This document shows, one piece after another, positions 63,926-64,000 of a stretch of 64,000 bases of DNA. Source of the stretch: Sporosarcina sp. ANT_H38 (GTDB lineage Bacteria > Bacillota > Bacilli > Bacillales_A > Planococcaceae); NCBI RefSeq assembly GCF_008369195.1, contig NZ_VOBC01000001.1:1364001-1428000 (forward strand). The letters run 5' to 3'. Below the pieces are notes generated by a model. The model worked only from the letters and a program-made list of their open reading frames with translations. It was not told where the DNA came from and did not search any database. Every line of letters begins with the position of its first letter. Position 1 is the stretch's first letter. The translations under genes were made by a program, and so were the position numbers.

Positions 63926-64000
63926 GCGAAATATTCTCCTGTATTTACTTAAATGGGCTGTACTATGAGAAATTTAATGAGGACAATACCAAAAAGTATT

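Noticed and set aside
63965..64000. Possible start of a plus-strand gene at the window edge
   Set aside because: No ribosome binding site before the ATG and only twelve codons visible.
1..64000. CRISPR arrays, tRNA/rRNA genes, insertion sequences, phage integrase
   Set aside because: I saw no regularly spaced direct repeats, no tRNA T-loop signature, and no transposase or integrase motifs anywhere in the window.

Overview
This window looks like a low-GC Firmicute chromosome of the order Bacillales, most likely a Sporosarcina-like member of the Planococcaceae/Caryophanaceae. The basis is AT-rich sequence, strong AGGAGG-type ribosome binding sites, many TTG/GTG starts, and Bacillus-type gene content (YpgR/CvfC, YfmR, YezD, thioredoxin-type ArsC, a SAM-I riboswitch ahead of sulfate assimilation genes). 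The genus is inferred from gene content and style only. I saw no rRNA, tRNA, CRISPR array, intact transposase or prophage.

Layout. 0-6.4 kb: an edge-truncated membrane-anchored protein, CvfC/YpgR, the ABC-F factor YfmR, then a four-gene LytTR-DUF3021-ABC exporter operon. 6.4-11.2 kb: a glycerate/sugar-acid unit (GntP permease and glycerate kinase, divergent from a CdaR-type regulator), a holin-like small protein and a decayed DUF1259 gene. 11.5-23 kb: peptide transporter DtpT, a small coiled-coil protein, DUF1646 transporter, proline dehydrogenase, a two-gene amino-acid ABC system without ATPase, a chemoreceptor, a tandem GNAT acetyltransferase, DUF2161, MarR and an SDR. 23-30 kb: a wrecked SDR pseudogene, threonine dehydratase, a frameshifted zinc metallopeptidase, MscS channel, a candidate small RNA and a class C PBP. 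30-39 kb: selD-mnmH (selenouridine), catalase, an MFS/SgrR divergent pair, and a GalT-like nucleotidyltransferase whose promoter carries a 21-bp element also found 5.3 kb upstream.

39.8-53.9 kb: ctaB followed (reading the minus strand from right to left) by one long sulfur block. The order is SAM-I riboswitch, cysC, cysH, sat, sumT, sirB, yezD, cysJ, cysI, sirC, cysK, ssuB, ssuC, ssuA. It covers sulfate activation, APS/PAPS reduction, siroheme synthesis, sulfite reduction, cysteine synthesis and sulfonate-type uptake. No sulfate permease or serine acetyltransferase is present here. 54.4-60.3 kb: a HEAT-repeat protein, the HrtBA heme exporter with an HssR-type direct repeat in its promoter, a MarR/DHA2-MFS/DoxX unit with two palindromic operators, and DUF2277. 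60.3-64 kb: an arsenic operon arsR-arsB-arsC-arsO in which the flavoprotein arsO is interrupted by one in-frame stop.

I did not find a convincing entirely new multi-gene system. The items I consider most worth following up are the shared 21-bp operator-promoter, the structured RNA candidates near 28.2 kb and 43.6 kb, the apparent AUU start of the glycerate kinase, the dispersed intergenic repeat family, and the LytTR-DUF3021-ABC operon with an inverted repeat bracketing its promoter.
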